Shown here in pieces: positions 27,099-36,173 of a stretch of 64,000 nucleotides of DNA. The notes below the pieces were generated by a model. That model was not told where the DNA came from. It did no database searches and saw only the letters and a list, made by a program, of their open reading frames with translations. Each line of letters starts with the position of its first letter. Positions within the stretch are counted from its first letter, which is position 1. Both the position numbers and the translations under genes were made by a program. Source of the stretch: an uncultured Flavobacteriaceae bacterium (lineage in GTDB: Bacteria > Bacteroidota > Bacteroidia > Flavobacteriales > Flavobacteriaceae); the NCBI GenBank assembly GCA_947494715.1, contig CANLWG010000001.1, positions 1 through 64,000 on the forward strand. Direction: 5' to 3'.

Positions 27099-29297
27099 TT
27101 AGATGTTAAGCCAATAGGTCAATTTTAAATTGATGGACCGAAATCGTGGGGAGAACTGGTTTACGAAATAATTATCGTTGTAGACCAGAAATAAATCCGA
27201 CAGGGGAGCAAACCGCCATTGCAATCTTGAGTTGATGCCCAAATTATCCCGTTGGTTGCTGTATTGAAATATGGTAGACCAGAATACGGACTTGTTAAAC
27301 GTAACATTGACCGTAGGGCTTATTAACCATAGATCTGCACTCGGATAGGGATTGGGAAGGGTTATTTTGTCATAGTTTACATTTAAGCCCAATCGCACTT
27401 TAGGTTGCAACCGTAGGATGACCTCGCCTTCTATGGAAAAACGGTCCCCATTAAAGAAACTACCCATGGCAGTTTCCCCCTCAAATGCCACGACTTTGGC
27501 TTGATTGGATTGATATTCCAAAAAAACAGAGTTAAAATGGTAGCCCTGATTTTCAGGTAGGGGTATTGCACCGTCGGTATCCGTTGGGTCAAAACTATCC
27601 GCTAAAAAAATGAATTGATTTGAAAATCCTATACTGAACTCCGAGAAATTTCGCGTTTCAAAATTCCAACTCCCCTGCAGTTCATGGTCGGTCTTCATAT
27701 ATTCCAATCCGGGTCTCCAGGTAACAATGGGGAAAAATTCAAAGGAATGACTGTTTATTAAACCTTTTTTTGGCCAAAACACTTTTTCAAATGAAGTGGC
27801 CCATTTTATAATGTCCTTCCTTGGCACAAAACCAAGATCCGATTCAAAATCCTCATCAATAAAAACAAAATCGGTAAAAATATTGAAATACCTAGAATTT
27901 CGCCCCAAAAAGGCACCTGCAGAATAGTTATCCTCATCGTCGTCCGGTTGAAAGGATTTGTGCGCATAGAATTTTCCAACCCAGGTATTGTCCTCGGAAG
28001 CTAAATTGTAATCAAGCCCCAGCACCCGGTTGTACTTCTCTTCAGGGGTAACAAAATCATAATCCTTAAAGGTTTGTCTATTTATAAAGAACACCCCGAA
28101 ATTGGAACGGGCAAAGACCTTTTTTTGGAGGGCGATCATCATATTATTATTCGAAGCAATTTCAGTCTCTACATTTTCATCTGTTTGGATATTCAGGACA
28201 CCCAATCGCCAATCCTCGTTCAATTTTCCACTAAGTCTAACACCACCGATTATTCGGTTCTGGACAGAATTCCCAGAACTGTCCGTTGCTATACCTATTC
28301 TACGGGAGAAAAACGGACTGGCGTCCCTACTACCGCCAAAACTTCCAAAGAGATCGTTATTATCCACAAAAAATTGTCGCCGCTCCGGCAATGATATTTC
28401 AAAGCGGGTGAGGTTGGTAAAGATGTCATCCACCTCTACATTGGAAAAGTCCGGGTTTAAGGTAATATCCAAATTTAGCCCATTACCGATGGCCACTTTA
28501 GCATCCCCCCCAACTTTTAGATTGGCATCGGTTACGTCCTGTTCATAATCTTTGTCCGCAATTGCGTTGATATATGGGATAATGGCCAAAGGGGTACGGG
28601 ATTTGCCTAAAGGTTTTTCAAAGACCATATCGCCCATAAATGCGAGATTAAAGATTAATTGATTTTGGGGGATGGGGTACCAAACACTGGTTTCGTTCTT
28701 TTGCATATCGAATCGATAACTTTGAAAACGCCATTTAGTGGCCCCTTCCGGAAATTTGAAGGACGTAAGGGGAATAGCCATCTCCGCAGTATAGTAACCG
28801 TCATATTGCTTTGCTTCTCCCTTCCATTTCACATCCCAAGAGGTAGTGAAGCCTCTACGTCCCTGTCCTCCGCTGGAAATCAATGCCTCTCGCCTTACCC
28901 CATAGGGGTTCATACCAAAAAGGAATGCATTGGTGCCATCGTTGAAAGTGTCGAAAAGCAAACTGATATTATCATTGCCACCGGCCCTGTAATTACGTTC
29001 CAAAGAGGGAATAACGTAATTGTTGCCCGGTGTAGTAACCGTTATGCCCACATATAACGTAGTGGCATTGTAGAGCATTTTTATGTCCGTTTGGTACTCG
29101 GCGAGAATAGAGTCCGAAGGAAAATATTGCTGAAAATCTTTGGCACTTCCCGCTAGTTTCCATGCTTCTTCATCTAGGATACCATCAATTTTGAACTCGG
29201 TATCGATGTATTTTACGGTAAAGGATTTTTTGTCGTTTTGTCCGAAAAGTGATGAAAAGCACAGAAAAAAAGTAAGGACAAGAACTGATCTTGGCAT
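27099..29297 (-). CDS. DUF5916 / carbohydrate-binding family 9-like outer-membrane protein
   Basis: 732 residues with a signal peptide (FFLCFSSLFGQ). Residues about 30-200 form a DOMON/CBM9-like domain (IDGILDEEAWKLAG, MLYNATTLYVGITV). The remainder is a long series of beta strands typical of DUF5916 and of an outer-membrane barrel, ending SINLKLTYWLNI with an aromatic-rich end. Members are common in Bacteroidota; no enzymatic function is established to my knowledge. Promoter-like TAAATTTG lies at 29327-29320 on this strand. Confidence 0.85.
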   Translation of the reverse strand: MPRSVLVLTFFLCFSSLFGQNDKKSFTVKYIDTEFKIDGILDEEAWKLAGSAKDFQQYFPSDSILAEYQTDIKMLYNATTLYVGITVTTPGNNYVIPSLERNYRAGGNDNISLLFDTFNDGTNAFLFGMNPYGVRREALISSGGQGRRGFTTSWDVKWKGEAKQYDGYYTAEMAIPLTSFKFPEGATKWRFQSYRFDMQKNETSVWYPIPQNQLIFNLAFMGDMVFEKPLGKSRTPLAIIPYINAIADKDYEQDVTDANLKVGGDAKVAIGNGLNLDITLNPDFSNVEVDDIFTNLTRFEISLPERRQFFVDNNDLFGSFGGSRDASPFFSRRIGIATDSSGNSVQNRIIGGVRLSGKLNEDWRLGVLNIQTDENVETEIASNNNMMIALQKKVFARSNFGVFFINRQTFKDYDFVTPEEKYNRVLGLDYNLASEDNTWVGKFYAHKSFQPDDDEDNYSAGAFLGRNSRYFNIFTDFVFIDEDFESDLGFVPRKDIIKWATSFEKVFWPKKGLINSHSFEFFPIVTWRPGLEYMKTDHELQGSWNFETRNFSEFSIGFSNQFIFLADSFDPTDTDGAIPLPENQGYHFNSVFLEYQSNQAKVVAFEGETAMGSFFNGDRFSIEGEVILRLQPKVRLGLNVNYDKITLPNPYPSADLWLISPTVNVTFNKSVFWSTIFQYSNQRDNLGINSRLQWRFAPLSDLFLVYNDNYFVNQFSPRFRSINLKLTYWLNI

Positions 29298-29366
29298 TAG
29301 TGATGGATTAGTCGGACATCAAATTTAAACGTTTATTACGTTAAAAAAATGCCAAACTTTCAAGGG

Positions 29367-29531
29367 TTATTCCATCTTTTTCTTGGGCTCGCGTTTGGCT
29401 TCTTTTAAGCTTTTCAGGAGCATCCATTCAATTTGCCCATTTGTGCTACGAAACTCATCGGTGGCCCATTTTTCAATGGCCTTTAGCATTTCCTCGTTCA
29501 ATCGCAGGGCAAACGCTTTTTTTTTGCTCAT
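29367..29531 (-). CDS. Small Arc/ribbon-helix-helix-like protein
   Basis: 54 residues, start at 29531 (cat on the plus strand), stop at 29367. The sequence reads KKKAFALRLNEEMLKAIEKW, then ATDEFRSTNGQIEWMLLKS and a lysine-rich tail. A short strand followed by two helices with NGQIEWMLLKSL is the pattern of Arc-type ribbon-helix-helix DNA-binding proteins. Its start overlaps the stop of the upstream membrane-protein gene by 4 bases (ATGA), so it is the third gene of the SPFH operon. Confidence 0.75.
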   Translation of the reverse strand: MSKKKAFALRLNEEMLKAIEKWATDEFRSTNGQIEWMLLKSLKEAKREPKKKME

Positions 29532-30034
29532 TGTTCCTTTTTAAAATAACGGTCTATCACCTGTTGGGCCTCGGCTTTCCGTTGTGTGCCCACAAGCACT
29601 TTACCCCCTTTTTTTAATTCAATTTGGATTCCTTGGTTTCCTTTTACGTTGTACGCTTTATTCGAGCCAAAAGAGCCTCGTAATCCCCAACCCCCATATT
29701 CCCTTAGGGGACTATAATTTCTTACATGACATCGTTCCATATCTCTCCACACGATCGTTTTTTTTGATGTGTGAAATGGCAAAAATTGATAATGTACACC
29801 AATTTCATCAATAGTTGATTCCAATTTCAAAAAATAGAATAATATCAGCAGGGGCAATATAGAGAATATCACAATGAGTTGTGCCGTGGTATCGGTCGGA
29901 GCAACGTTTCCCGTAGCTTCTTCGACTATAAACCATTGGTAAAAGGAGTACAAAAGAAATAGCACTAATCCAATTTGTATCAATTTCATCCACCACTGAT
30001 TAAAACGTTGGATTTCCGCGAAGGTCCGCATCAT
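29528..30034 (-). CDS. Small membrane protein, PH-like
   Basis: 168 residues. Two hydrophobic segments at about 17-34 (MKLIQIGLVLFLLYSFYQW) and 47-65 (LIVIFSILPLLILFYFL) precede a cytoplasmic-looking domain with IVWRDMERCHVRNYSPL, GSNKAYNVKGNQGIQIELKK and KVLVGTQRKAEA, as in bacterial PH-like domains. Its start overlaps the SPFH gene stop by one base (TAATG). Likely partner of the SPFH protein in the membrane. Confidence 0.75.
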   Translation of the reverse strand: MMRTFAEIQRFNQWWMKLIQIGLVLFLLYSFYQWFIVEEATGNVAPTDTTAQLIVIFSILPLLILFYFLKLESTIDEIGVHYQFLPFHTSKKTIVWRDMERCHVRNYSPLREYGGWGLRGSFGSNKAYNVKGNQGIQIELKKGGKVLVGTQRKAEAQQVIDRYFKKEQ

Positions 30035-30894
30035 TAGTGGTTTAAAGTTCCCGCATTAACGATGGGCGATGCATCTTTGTCTGAACAAAGTACCACCATT
30101 AGATTACTGACCATGGCCGCTTTGCGTTCCTCGTCCAATTCAACAATATCGTTTTTATTCAGTTCTTCCAGAGCCATCTCTACCATGCTTACAGCACCTT
30201 CCACAATTTTATGTCGTGCTGCCACAATTGCTGTAGCCTGTTGTCTTTTTAGCATGGCGTTCGCAATTTCCTGGGCGTAGGCCAAATAACCGATTCGCGC
30301 TTCCAATACTTCTATTCCGGCCATGGACAGGCGTTCTTGGATTTCTTGTTCCAAAGCGTGGCTTACCTCGTTGACACTTGATCTTAAGGTGATATCCTCA
30401 TCAAGGCCTTCATCCGCAAAATTATCATAGGGATACATGCTCGCCAATTTTCTTACAGCGGCATCCGTCTGTACACGCACAAAATTTTGGTAATCATCAA
30501 CATCAAAGGCCGCCTTGTAAGTATCCGTTACCCGCCACACCAAAATAGTGCTTATCATTACGGGGTTCCCTAATTTGTCGTTCACCTTAAGACGTTCGCT
30601 GTCAAAATTACTGGCCCGTAAGGAAATCTTTCTTTTGGAGAATAAGGGGTTGACCCAAAACAGACCGTTCTTTTTGATAGTGCCGATGTATTTACCGAAA
30701 AGTAACAAAACACGTGAGCTATTCGGATTAACGAGAACAAAGCCCGGTATCATTATGATTGAAGCAATGATGATTAGGATGGCTACAGGACTCTTGGCCG
30801 CAATCAATAAGGCAATACCACCGAAGAATAGAAGTACGAATACGAACAGCATGGAATAGCCATTCATTGGGGTCAAATTTTTCTCACTTGTCAT
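30034..30894 (-). CDS. SPFH/Band 7 (stomatin-like) membrane protein
   Basis: 286 residues. Two adjacent hydrophobic segments at about 12-55 anchor the N-terminus, then an SPFH domain: PNSSRVLLLFGKYIGTIKKN, SERLKVNDKLGNPVMI, FVRVQTDAAVRKLASMYPYD, LEQEIQERLSMAGIEVLEAR. A helix rich in Ala/Gln follows (YAQEIANAMLKRQQA). Such proteins form membrane-associated oligomers that organise microdomains or protect proteases. The C-terminus carries EELNKNDIVELDEERKAA, typical of a bacterial SPFH subfamily paired with small membrane proteins and Arc-like proteins. First gene of a three-gene overlapping operon. Confidence 0.9.
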   Translation of the reverse strand: MTSEKNLTPMNGYSMLFVFVLLFFGGIALLIAAKSPVAILIIIASIIMIPGFVLVNPNSSRVLLLFGKYIGTIKKNGLFWVNPLFSKRKISLRASNFDSERLKVNDKLGNPVMISTILVWRVTDTYKAAFDVDDYQNFVRVQTDAAVRKLASMYPYDNFADEGLDEDITLRSSVNEVSHALEQEIQERLSMAGIEVLEARIGYLAYAQEIANAMLKRQQATAIVAARHKIVEGAVSMVEMALEELNKNDIVELDEERKAAMVSNLMVVLCSDKDASPIVNAGTLNH

Positions 30895-30981
30895 GATGTT
30901 ATTTATTTTGATATAAAAATGATATCATAAATATACTAAAATAAATACAGCTGGAACAAATTTTTTTGAATTCTCGATAAA

Positions 30982-33246
30982 TTATGGATTGGAGCTTCTG
31001 TTTTTAAATCTTTTGGTTTTCTTCTTTTTCGGGTTTTTGAACAGACGTTTAAAAAAGCCATCACGTTTTATGGGCTGGCAATCCAGTTTTTCGATGACCG
31101 TTTCTTCGGGCCTTTCAAATTCAGTCTTTGTAATGGCATCAAAAGTGGAATCTTGGTTTAATTTTTGAAACCAAAGTGCAAAAATGGGTAGGGCGGCATT
31201 GGCTCCCTGACCCAGGGAAGTGCTTTTAAAACCGATTTCATGGTTGTCCAGACCGACCCAGGTAACATGTACCAATTTTGGAGTTAGGGCCACGAACCAG
31301 GCATCTTTGTTGTTCTGTGTGGTTCCGGTCTTACCGGCCAAAGCATTTCGCAAGTTGTAGGTGGATCTAATACGGGATGCCGTTCCTTTGTCTACCGTGG
31401 ACTTCATCATTTGGAGCATAATTTGCCGATTTTCGTCCGAGAATGCTTGTTTTTCATCAATTTTAGGCTCAAAAACGGTCAAAACGGAGTCTTTTTGATC
31501 GGTAATGCTTTGTATGAGATAAGGCCGGACCGGTCTGCTACGGTTTACATAACTGGCATAGGCACCTGCCAATTCCTTAAGCTGCATTTCACCGGTTCCC
31601 AATGCAAGGGAAGGCTTGTTGGGTAACTTTGCGGTTATTCCCATTTTATTGGCCTGGCGTATGGTCTCCAGAATACCCGTCTTCTCCAATACTTTTACCG
31701 CGACCGTATTTACTGAATTGCTTAAAGCCTCTTCCATGGAATAGTTGAGGTAGACCTCGTCTTTCTTGCCGGAGTTGCTCGGTGACCACCCTTCAAGGTT
31801 TTTGTATTCCACTTCCTGTGCTGAAAAATAAGTACAGGGCGCTATACCGTTCTCCAGCGCGGCGGTATACACAATAGGTTTAAAGGTAGATCCTACCTGG
31901 CGTTTGCTCTGGGAAATATGGTCATACTTAAAGTATTTATAATTGATTCCTCCGATCCAGGTCTTTACTGCACCATCCGTTGGGTCTATAGCCAGAGACC
32001 CTGTATTTAAAAACTTCATATAGTGGGAAACGCTATCGACTACACTTGCCTTAACGGTTTCTTTTCCATCCCAGTCCACCAATTCCATTTTTCTTTTTTG
32101 GCGCAGGGAATCCATGATTTCCTTTTCCTTCCATCCGGATGCCCTTAGTTTTTGAAAAGTAGGGGTTCTGCGGACCAACTTCTCGATTAATTTTTTGTCC
32201 TTTATCCAAGGGGCATTCGAACCATAACTTTTTTCAAACTTCTTTTGTAAAGATTTTAAATGCTTTACCATGGTTTCTTCGGCCAAAACCTGCATTTTGT
32301 AATCCAACGTAGTATAGATTTTAAGGCCAGAAGTATAGATATTATAGCCGTTTCCTTTTTCCTTTTCAGCCTTGCTCCATTTTTGCATTTGCTTACGGAC
32401 TTCCTCCCTAAAATAAGGTGCGAGCCCATCGTTATGATCAAATTCTTTGTAATCCAATTTTAAAGGGATTTTTGCAATACTATCTCTTTCTTCTTCCGTT
32501 AGAAAATTATTATGGGCCATAGATTGCAAGACTAGATTCCGACGTTTAAAGCCCTTCTCAGGAAATATTCGGGGATTGTAGCCGTAAGTGGCTTTGAGCA
32601 TTCCCACAAGGGTTGTTGCTTCCTCAATCTTTAGGTTTATGGCTCTCTTGTTAAAGAACTTCAAGGAAGCACTTTCAATGCCAAAGGTATTGCCCCCAAA
32701 GGAAACCGTATTAAGATAGTGGGTAAGGATTTCTTGCTTGGAATAGATAGCTTCCAATCGGGCGGCAATGATCATTTCCTTGATTTTATTTACGGCGATG
32801 TTCGCAGATTTGCGCTCTTTTCTTGGGAAAAGGTTTTTGGCCAATTGCTGGGTCAATGTGCTTCCACCCCCAGAGGATTGATCCTGCATCAGAATTGTCT
32901 TGATCACCACCCGAAACAAACTGGGATAATCTATTCCCGAGTGACTGAAAAATCTTTCATCCTCTATTGCGATCAAGGCGTCCAAAAGATGCTGGGGAAG
33001 GTTTTCATAGGGAATGGGTTGCCTATCATATAGATAGTACTTGCCAATCAGTACACTGTCCGCCGTATACACCTCGGAAGCTCTCTGATATTGAAAATTG
33101 GAAAGCTCTTTTTTGGAAGGCAATTTACCCCAAGCTCCAAAATAAATACTGAGAATAAAAACTATCAGGGCAATTGTGAAGGAACAAATCGCTATAAGCC
33201 CATATCTTAGATAAGGTGATTTAATTCTTTTAAAAAACAATACCAT
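30982..33246 (-). CDS. Class A penicillin-binding protein (transglycosylase/transpeptidase), PBP1A type
   Basis: 754 residues. Inner-membrane anchor at about 14-35. GT51 transglycosylase domain at about 60-240 with EDERFFSHSGIDYPSLFRV (catalytic Glu), GGSTLTQQLAKNLFPRKE and KIKEMIIAARLE. Transpeptidase domain at about 430-700 with the three penicilloyl-serine motifs STFK (QVGSTFKPIVYT), SVN (ALSNSVNTVAVKV) and KTGT (AGKTGTTQNNKDAWF). It polymerises and cross-links peptidoglycan. Ends in a Lys/Arg-rich tail. Divergent from the S1/P1 nuclease gene. Confidence 0.94.
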   Translation of the reverse strand: MVLFFKRIKSPYLRYGLIAICSFTIALIVFILSIYFGAWGKLPSKKELSNFQYQRASEVYTADSVLIGKYYLYDRQPIPYENLPQHLLDALIAIEDERFFSHSGIDYPSLFRVVIKTILMQDQSSGGGSTLTQQLAKNLFPRKERKSANIAVNKIKEMIIAARLEAIYSKQEILTHYLNTVSFGGNTFGIESASLKFFNKRAINLKIEEATTLVGMLKATYGYNPRIFPEKGFKRRNLVLQSMAHNNFLTEEERDSIAKIPLKLDYKEFDHNDGLAPYFREEVRKQMQKWSKAEKEKGNGYNIYTSGLKIYTTLDYKMQVLAEETMVKHLKSLQKKFEKSYGSNAPWIKDKKLIEKLVRRTPTFQKLRASGWKEKEIMDSLRQKRKMELVDWDGKETVKASVVDSVSHYMKFLNTGSLAIDPTDGAVKTWIGGINYKYFKYDHISQSKRQVGSTFKPIVYTAALENGIAPCTYFSAQEVEYKNLEGWSPSNSGKKDEVYLNYSMEEALSNSVNTVAVKVLEKTGILETIRQANKMGITAKLPNKPSLALGTGEMQLKELAGAYASYVNRSRPVRPYLIQSITDQKDSVLTVFEPKIDEKQAFSDENRQIMLQMMKSTVDKGTASRIRSTYNLRNALAGKTGTTQNNKDAWFVALTPKLVHVTWVGLDNHEIGFKSTSLGQGANAALPIFALWFQKLNQDSTFDAITKTEFERPEETVIEKLDCQPIKRDGFFKRLFKNPKKKKTKRFKNRSSNP

Positions 33247-33321
33247 TGATTTTGTACCGCAATATCAAATTAAAAAAAAGAAATGGAATGGTTTTTAACA
33301 ATACCTTAAATTGGGTTTTTC

Positions 33322-33329
33322 TATTTTTG
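33322..33329 (+). promoter_or_regulatory. -7 element before the S1/P1 nuclease gene
   Basis: TATTTTTG, a full match to TAnnTTTG, 15 bp upstream of the ATG at 33345. No TTG at the proper distance. It supports the later ATG over the in-frame codon at 33246, which overlaps the divergent PBP gene. Confidence 0.45.
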
Positions 33330-33344
33330 GGCAAAACAACATCT

Positions 33345-34115
33345 ATGAAAAAACTTGTTCTGTTTTTTCTTTTAACCGTTCAACTTTCTTTTGCGGGAAC
33401 ACCATTTTGGTCAAAGACCGGACATAGGGCTATTGGCGAAATAGCTCAGCAGCATTTGAGCAGAAAGGCCAAAAAGGCTATTGCCAAATTATTGAATGGA
33501 CAAAGTTTGGCGACCGTGTCCAATTTTGCGGATGAAATAAAAGCGGACACCAGTTACAGAAAATTTAGTGCTTGGCACTATGTAAATTATCCCGAGGACA
33601 AAACATATTCCGAGGTAGAACCCAGTCCTTATGGCAATGTGATCATCGGTATTGAAAAATGCATTCATATTATCAAGAACGAAAACAGTTCAGAAGCGGA
33701 TAAGGTCTTTTACCTAAAAATGTTGATACATCTTGTGGGGGATCTTCATCAACCCATGCACGTAGGTCGTCTGGATGATAAGGGCGGAAATGATATTCAG
33801 GTGCAATGGTTTAACAGGGGAAGTAATTTGCATAAGGTTTGGGATGCAAACATGATTGATGACCATGGCATGAGTTATACGGAACTGGCCACATCCCTAC
33901 CAAAGTTGAATAAAAAACAGCGAGTGGAAATTCAAGAGGGCGATATATACATCTGGGTAGAGGAATCCCAAGATTTGGCGAACGAACTATATAAATCCGT
34001 GGAAGTGGGGGAGAAGCTATATTATCGCTATGGGTATACATGGTGGCCAACAGTAGAACGACAATTACAAAAGGGAGGATTGCGATTGGCCAAAATATTA
34101 AATGACCTATTTTAA
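33345..34115 (+). CDS. S1/P1 family zinc-dependent nuclease
   Basis: 256 residues from this ATG; the start gives a clean signal peptide (VLFFLLTVQLSFAG). Family metal-site residues: FWSKTGHRAIGE (near-N-terminal Trp and His), HYVNYPEDKTY, LIHLVGDLHQPMHVG and NLHKVWDANMID, which bind three zinc ions. S1/P1 nucleases cut single-stranded DNA/RNA and act as 3'-nucleotidases, here exported, perhaps for nutrient or phosphate scavenging. Confidence 0.92.
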   Translation: MKKLVLFFLLTVQLSFAGTPFWSKTGHRAIGEIAQQHLSRKAKKAIAKLLNGQSLATVSNFADEIKADTSYRKFSAWHYVNYPEDKTYSEVEPSPYGNVIIGIEKCIHIIKNENSSEADKVFYLKMLIHLVGDLHQPMHVGRLDDKGGNDIQVQWFNRGSNLHKVWDANMIDDHGMSYTELATSLPKLNKKQRVEIQEGDIYIWVEESQDLANELYKSVEVGEKLYYRYGYTWWPTVERQLQKGGLRLAKILNDLF

Positions 34116-34195
34116 TCTAAATGGAATATTTCCTATTGGCCATTTGAGTTGTGACGATATCGAGCACCTGAAAATCTTACTTGTAGAAATCTGTT

Positions 34196-34459
34196 TTGTC
34201 GAGAGGATTTAAATTACTACCTATTTCTGCCCTAATTTGGAATTGTTTGATACAGGGCCCCGAATCCTTTTCTATTAAGATGAAAAACCAGGGTGTTAAG
34301 ATAATTCTTGGGGCAACTCAACTAAAAAACAAGGTGTTGGTCGATGCAACATACCTTGGCATAAGATTTGAAGTTATTATAATTGAAGTTGAGTGCGAGG
34401 AGATTAGCCAATTTGCCCGAAAGCTAAAGGCAGTGCCCAATTTCGTAAAAGGGTTCTAA
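34196..34459 (+). CDS. Small hypothetical protein, possibly ferredoxin-like fold
   Basis: 87 codons from a TTG; an ATG at 34280 leaves 59 residues (MKNQGVKIILGATQLKN...), and that part looks coding. The end (FEVIIIEVECEEISQFARKL then AVPNFVKGF) faintly resembles the C-terminal regulatory domain of NikR-like or ACT proteins (strand, helix, strand). No DNA-binding part is present, so it may be a remnant. It is followed directly by a terminator. Not recognised with certainty. Confidence 0.45.
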   Translation: MSRGFKLLPISALIWNCLIQGPESFSIKMKNQGVKIILGATQLKNKVLVDATYLGIRFEVIIIEVECEEISQFARKLKAVPNFVKGF

Positions 34460-34488
34460 AAAATCGGTTTGGAGAAGACCGATTTTTT
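34458..34488. terminator. Bidirectional terminator
   Basis: AAAAAATCGGT and ACCGATTTTTT arms (34458-34468, 34478-34488) with a 9-nt loop. A-run and T-run on both sides let it serve the small plus-strand gene and the convergent AlkB gene, whose stop codon overlaps the right arm. Confidence 0.8.
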
Positions 34489-35086
34489 ATTTTATGACCC
34501 TAAAGGTCAAATTGATCCGCTCTCCAATAGGTCTTGTCGTCTTTGGAATTTGATGTAGCCAATGACTTTGTGTTTCACCGCTCATTACAAGTAGACTGCC
34601 ATGTTCCAATAGTATCTTTTGCTTTAGCGTTTTATTCTTTCTATGCTTCAGGTGAAAAAAACGTTCTTGACCTAGGGTTAGTGAGGCGATTACCGGATTT
34701 ACTCCCAACTCCTTCTCATCATCTGCATGCCAACCGTTACTATCCCTTCCGTCCCTATAAAGATTCAAAAGACAAGTGGTAAACGTTACATCAGTACGTA
34801 TTTCAATCTTTTGTTTTATTTCCAACAATTTGTTGGTAAAGGGCAATGGCTTCATTGTGATGTTGGAATAGGAATAGGTCCTGTCATTAGAGCCATAAAG
34901 GGCCGTTAACCGAGGTTGAGGATATTCCTTTCCAAATACTTTAATGGTGTCCTGTTGCCAAGGCACTATTCTTTTTAGGAGTTCAAAATAGGTATCGGCC
35001 TCATTTTTTTTCAAAAAACTTGGATAATAAACAATTTTACTGTCCGGTAGGTTCAACTTAATATCTTCCTGAAAAAGGTCTGCCAT
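34487..35086 (-). CDS. AlkB-family 2-oxoglutarate/Fe(II) dioxygenase
   Basis: 199 residues. Iron ligands HxD in NGWHADDEKELG and the distal His in QSHWLHQIPKT; 2-oxoglutarate Arg in RINLTFRVI. NRDGRDSNGWH-type substrate loop (LYRDGRDSNGWHADD) is typical of AlkB homologues that remove alkyl groups from DNA or RNA bases. Its ATG overlaps the stop of an AraC-type regulator by one base, implying coupled translation. Confidence 0.92.
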   Translation of the reverse strand: MADLFQEDIKLNLPDSKIVYYPSFLKKNEADTYFELLKRIVPWQQDTIKVFGKEYPQPRLTALYGSNDRTYSYSNITMKPLPFTNKLLEIKQKIEIRTDVTFTTCLLNLYRDGRDSNGWHADDEKELGVNPVIASLTLGQERFFHLKHRKNKTLKQKILLEHGSLLVMSGETQSHWLHQIPKTTRPIGERINLTFRVIK

Positions 35087-35970
35087 TAGTTCAAGACCTT
35101 TTTCAATTGATTTCTGTATTCGGATGGATTCTGCCCGGTAAAAGCCTTGAATTGTTTATTAAAGTGCGAAAAGTTGTTGAATCCGCTCTCAAAACAAACA
35201 TCCGTAATGCTCATGGGCTTTTCCGCCAAAAGCTTTGAGGCATGTACCAATCTATATTCGTTTACGAACTGTACGAAAGTCTTATTGGTAATTTTTTTAA
35301 AGTATCGACAGAATGAAGGTACCGTCATACTTACCAAATAGGCCATCTCATCCAAGGAAATTTCCTCCTTAAAGTTGGCTTTTACAAAGTTAAAGACCTT
35401 ATTTATACGGTCATTGTCCTTCACTTCGGTTTTCATGGAAAAACCCTCTGCATTCAAAACTTTAAAATCCTGCGAAATAGCAAGCTCGTTCAGAATATTT
35501 AAAATGGAAAGTAGTCTCTGAAAATCACCTTGATACTCCAAGATTTCCATTTTCTCCCCGATTTTCCGCTTAGTCTTCCCTGAAAATGCGATGCCTCCCT
35601 GGGCTATTTCAAAGAGACTTTGAATTTTCTTCATTTCCGGGATATTGAAAAAGTCGTTTCCCAAAAAATCGGCTTTCATTTGTATTACGGTCTCACTTTC
35701 ATTTCCGGTCAGTGCGTTGGTAAATCCGCAATGGGGCAAATTACTTCCTATGAGTATAAGGTCACCGTTACCATAATAGGATACATGGCTGCCTATCTGC
35801 CTCTTCCCCGTACCACCATTTACATAGACCAATTCAATCTCCGGATGGTAATGCCAGGCATTGTTCTTATTGTTCCTTTGTGAATCGAATTTCTGATACG
35901 TAAAAGAGTGGCCAAAATTAGGCTCTATAGCTTCAAAAGCAGGTTTAAGTGATGTCATTTCGTTCTTCAT
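35086..35970 (-). CDS. AraC family transcriptional regulator with cupin sensor domain
   Basis: 294 residues (an ATG five residues in is an alternative start). Residues about 30-150 are a cupin-like effector domain (WHYHPEIELVYVNGG, LILIGSNLPHCGF). Residues about 190-290 hold two helix-turn-helix motifs (ISLDEMAYLVSMTVPSFCRY and SITDVCFESGFNNFSHFN) with the family end FTGQNPSEYR. It resembles regulators of sugar metabolism, yet it forms an overlapping pair with alkB. No Ada-type methyl-acceptor domain is present. Confidence 0.9.
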   Translation of the reverse strand: MKNEMTSLKPAFEAIEPNFGHSFTYQKFDSQRNNKNNAWHYHPEIELVYVNGGTGKRQIGSHVSYYGNGDLILIGSNLPHCGFTNALTGNESETVIQMKADFLGNDFFNIPEMKKIQSLFEIAQGGIAFSGKTKRKIGEKMEILEYQGDFQRLLSILNILNELAISQDFKVLNAEGFSMKTEVKDNDRINKVFNFVKANFKEEISLDEMAYLVSMTVPSFCRYFKKITNKTFVQFVNEYRLVHASKLLAEKPMSITDVCFESGFNNFSHFNKQFKAFTGQNPSEYRNQLKKVLN

Positions 35971-36173
35971 ACTAAAATTAAAGTTACGTCGGGTCTAATG
36001 AAGAAGACTATGCAAAATTACCCAAAATATATACAATATTACCTCTTAACATTTATTTAACCTATTCACAGGTTAAAATAGCATAGAAATAGGAAAATCA
36101 GGAGGTAGTATGGACAGGGATATGGCGGTAAGTTTGTCCTGTAAATTATTTAGTAACCCTAAAACAAAATGTT

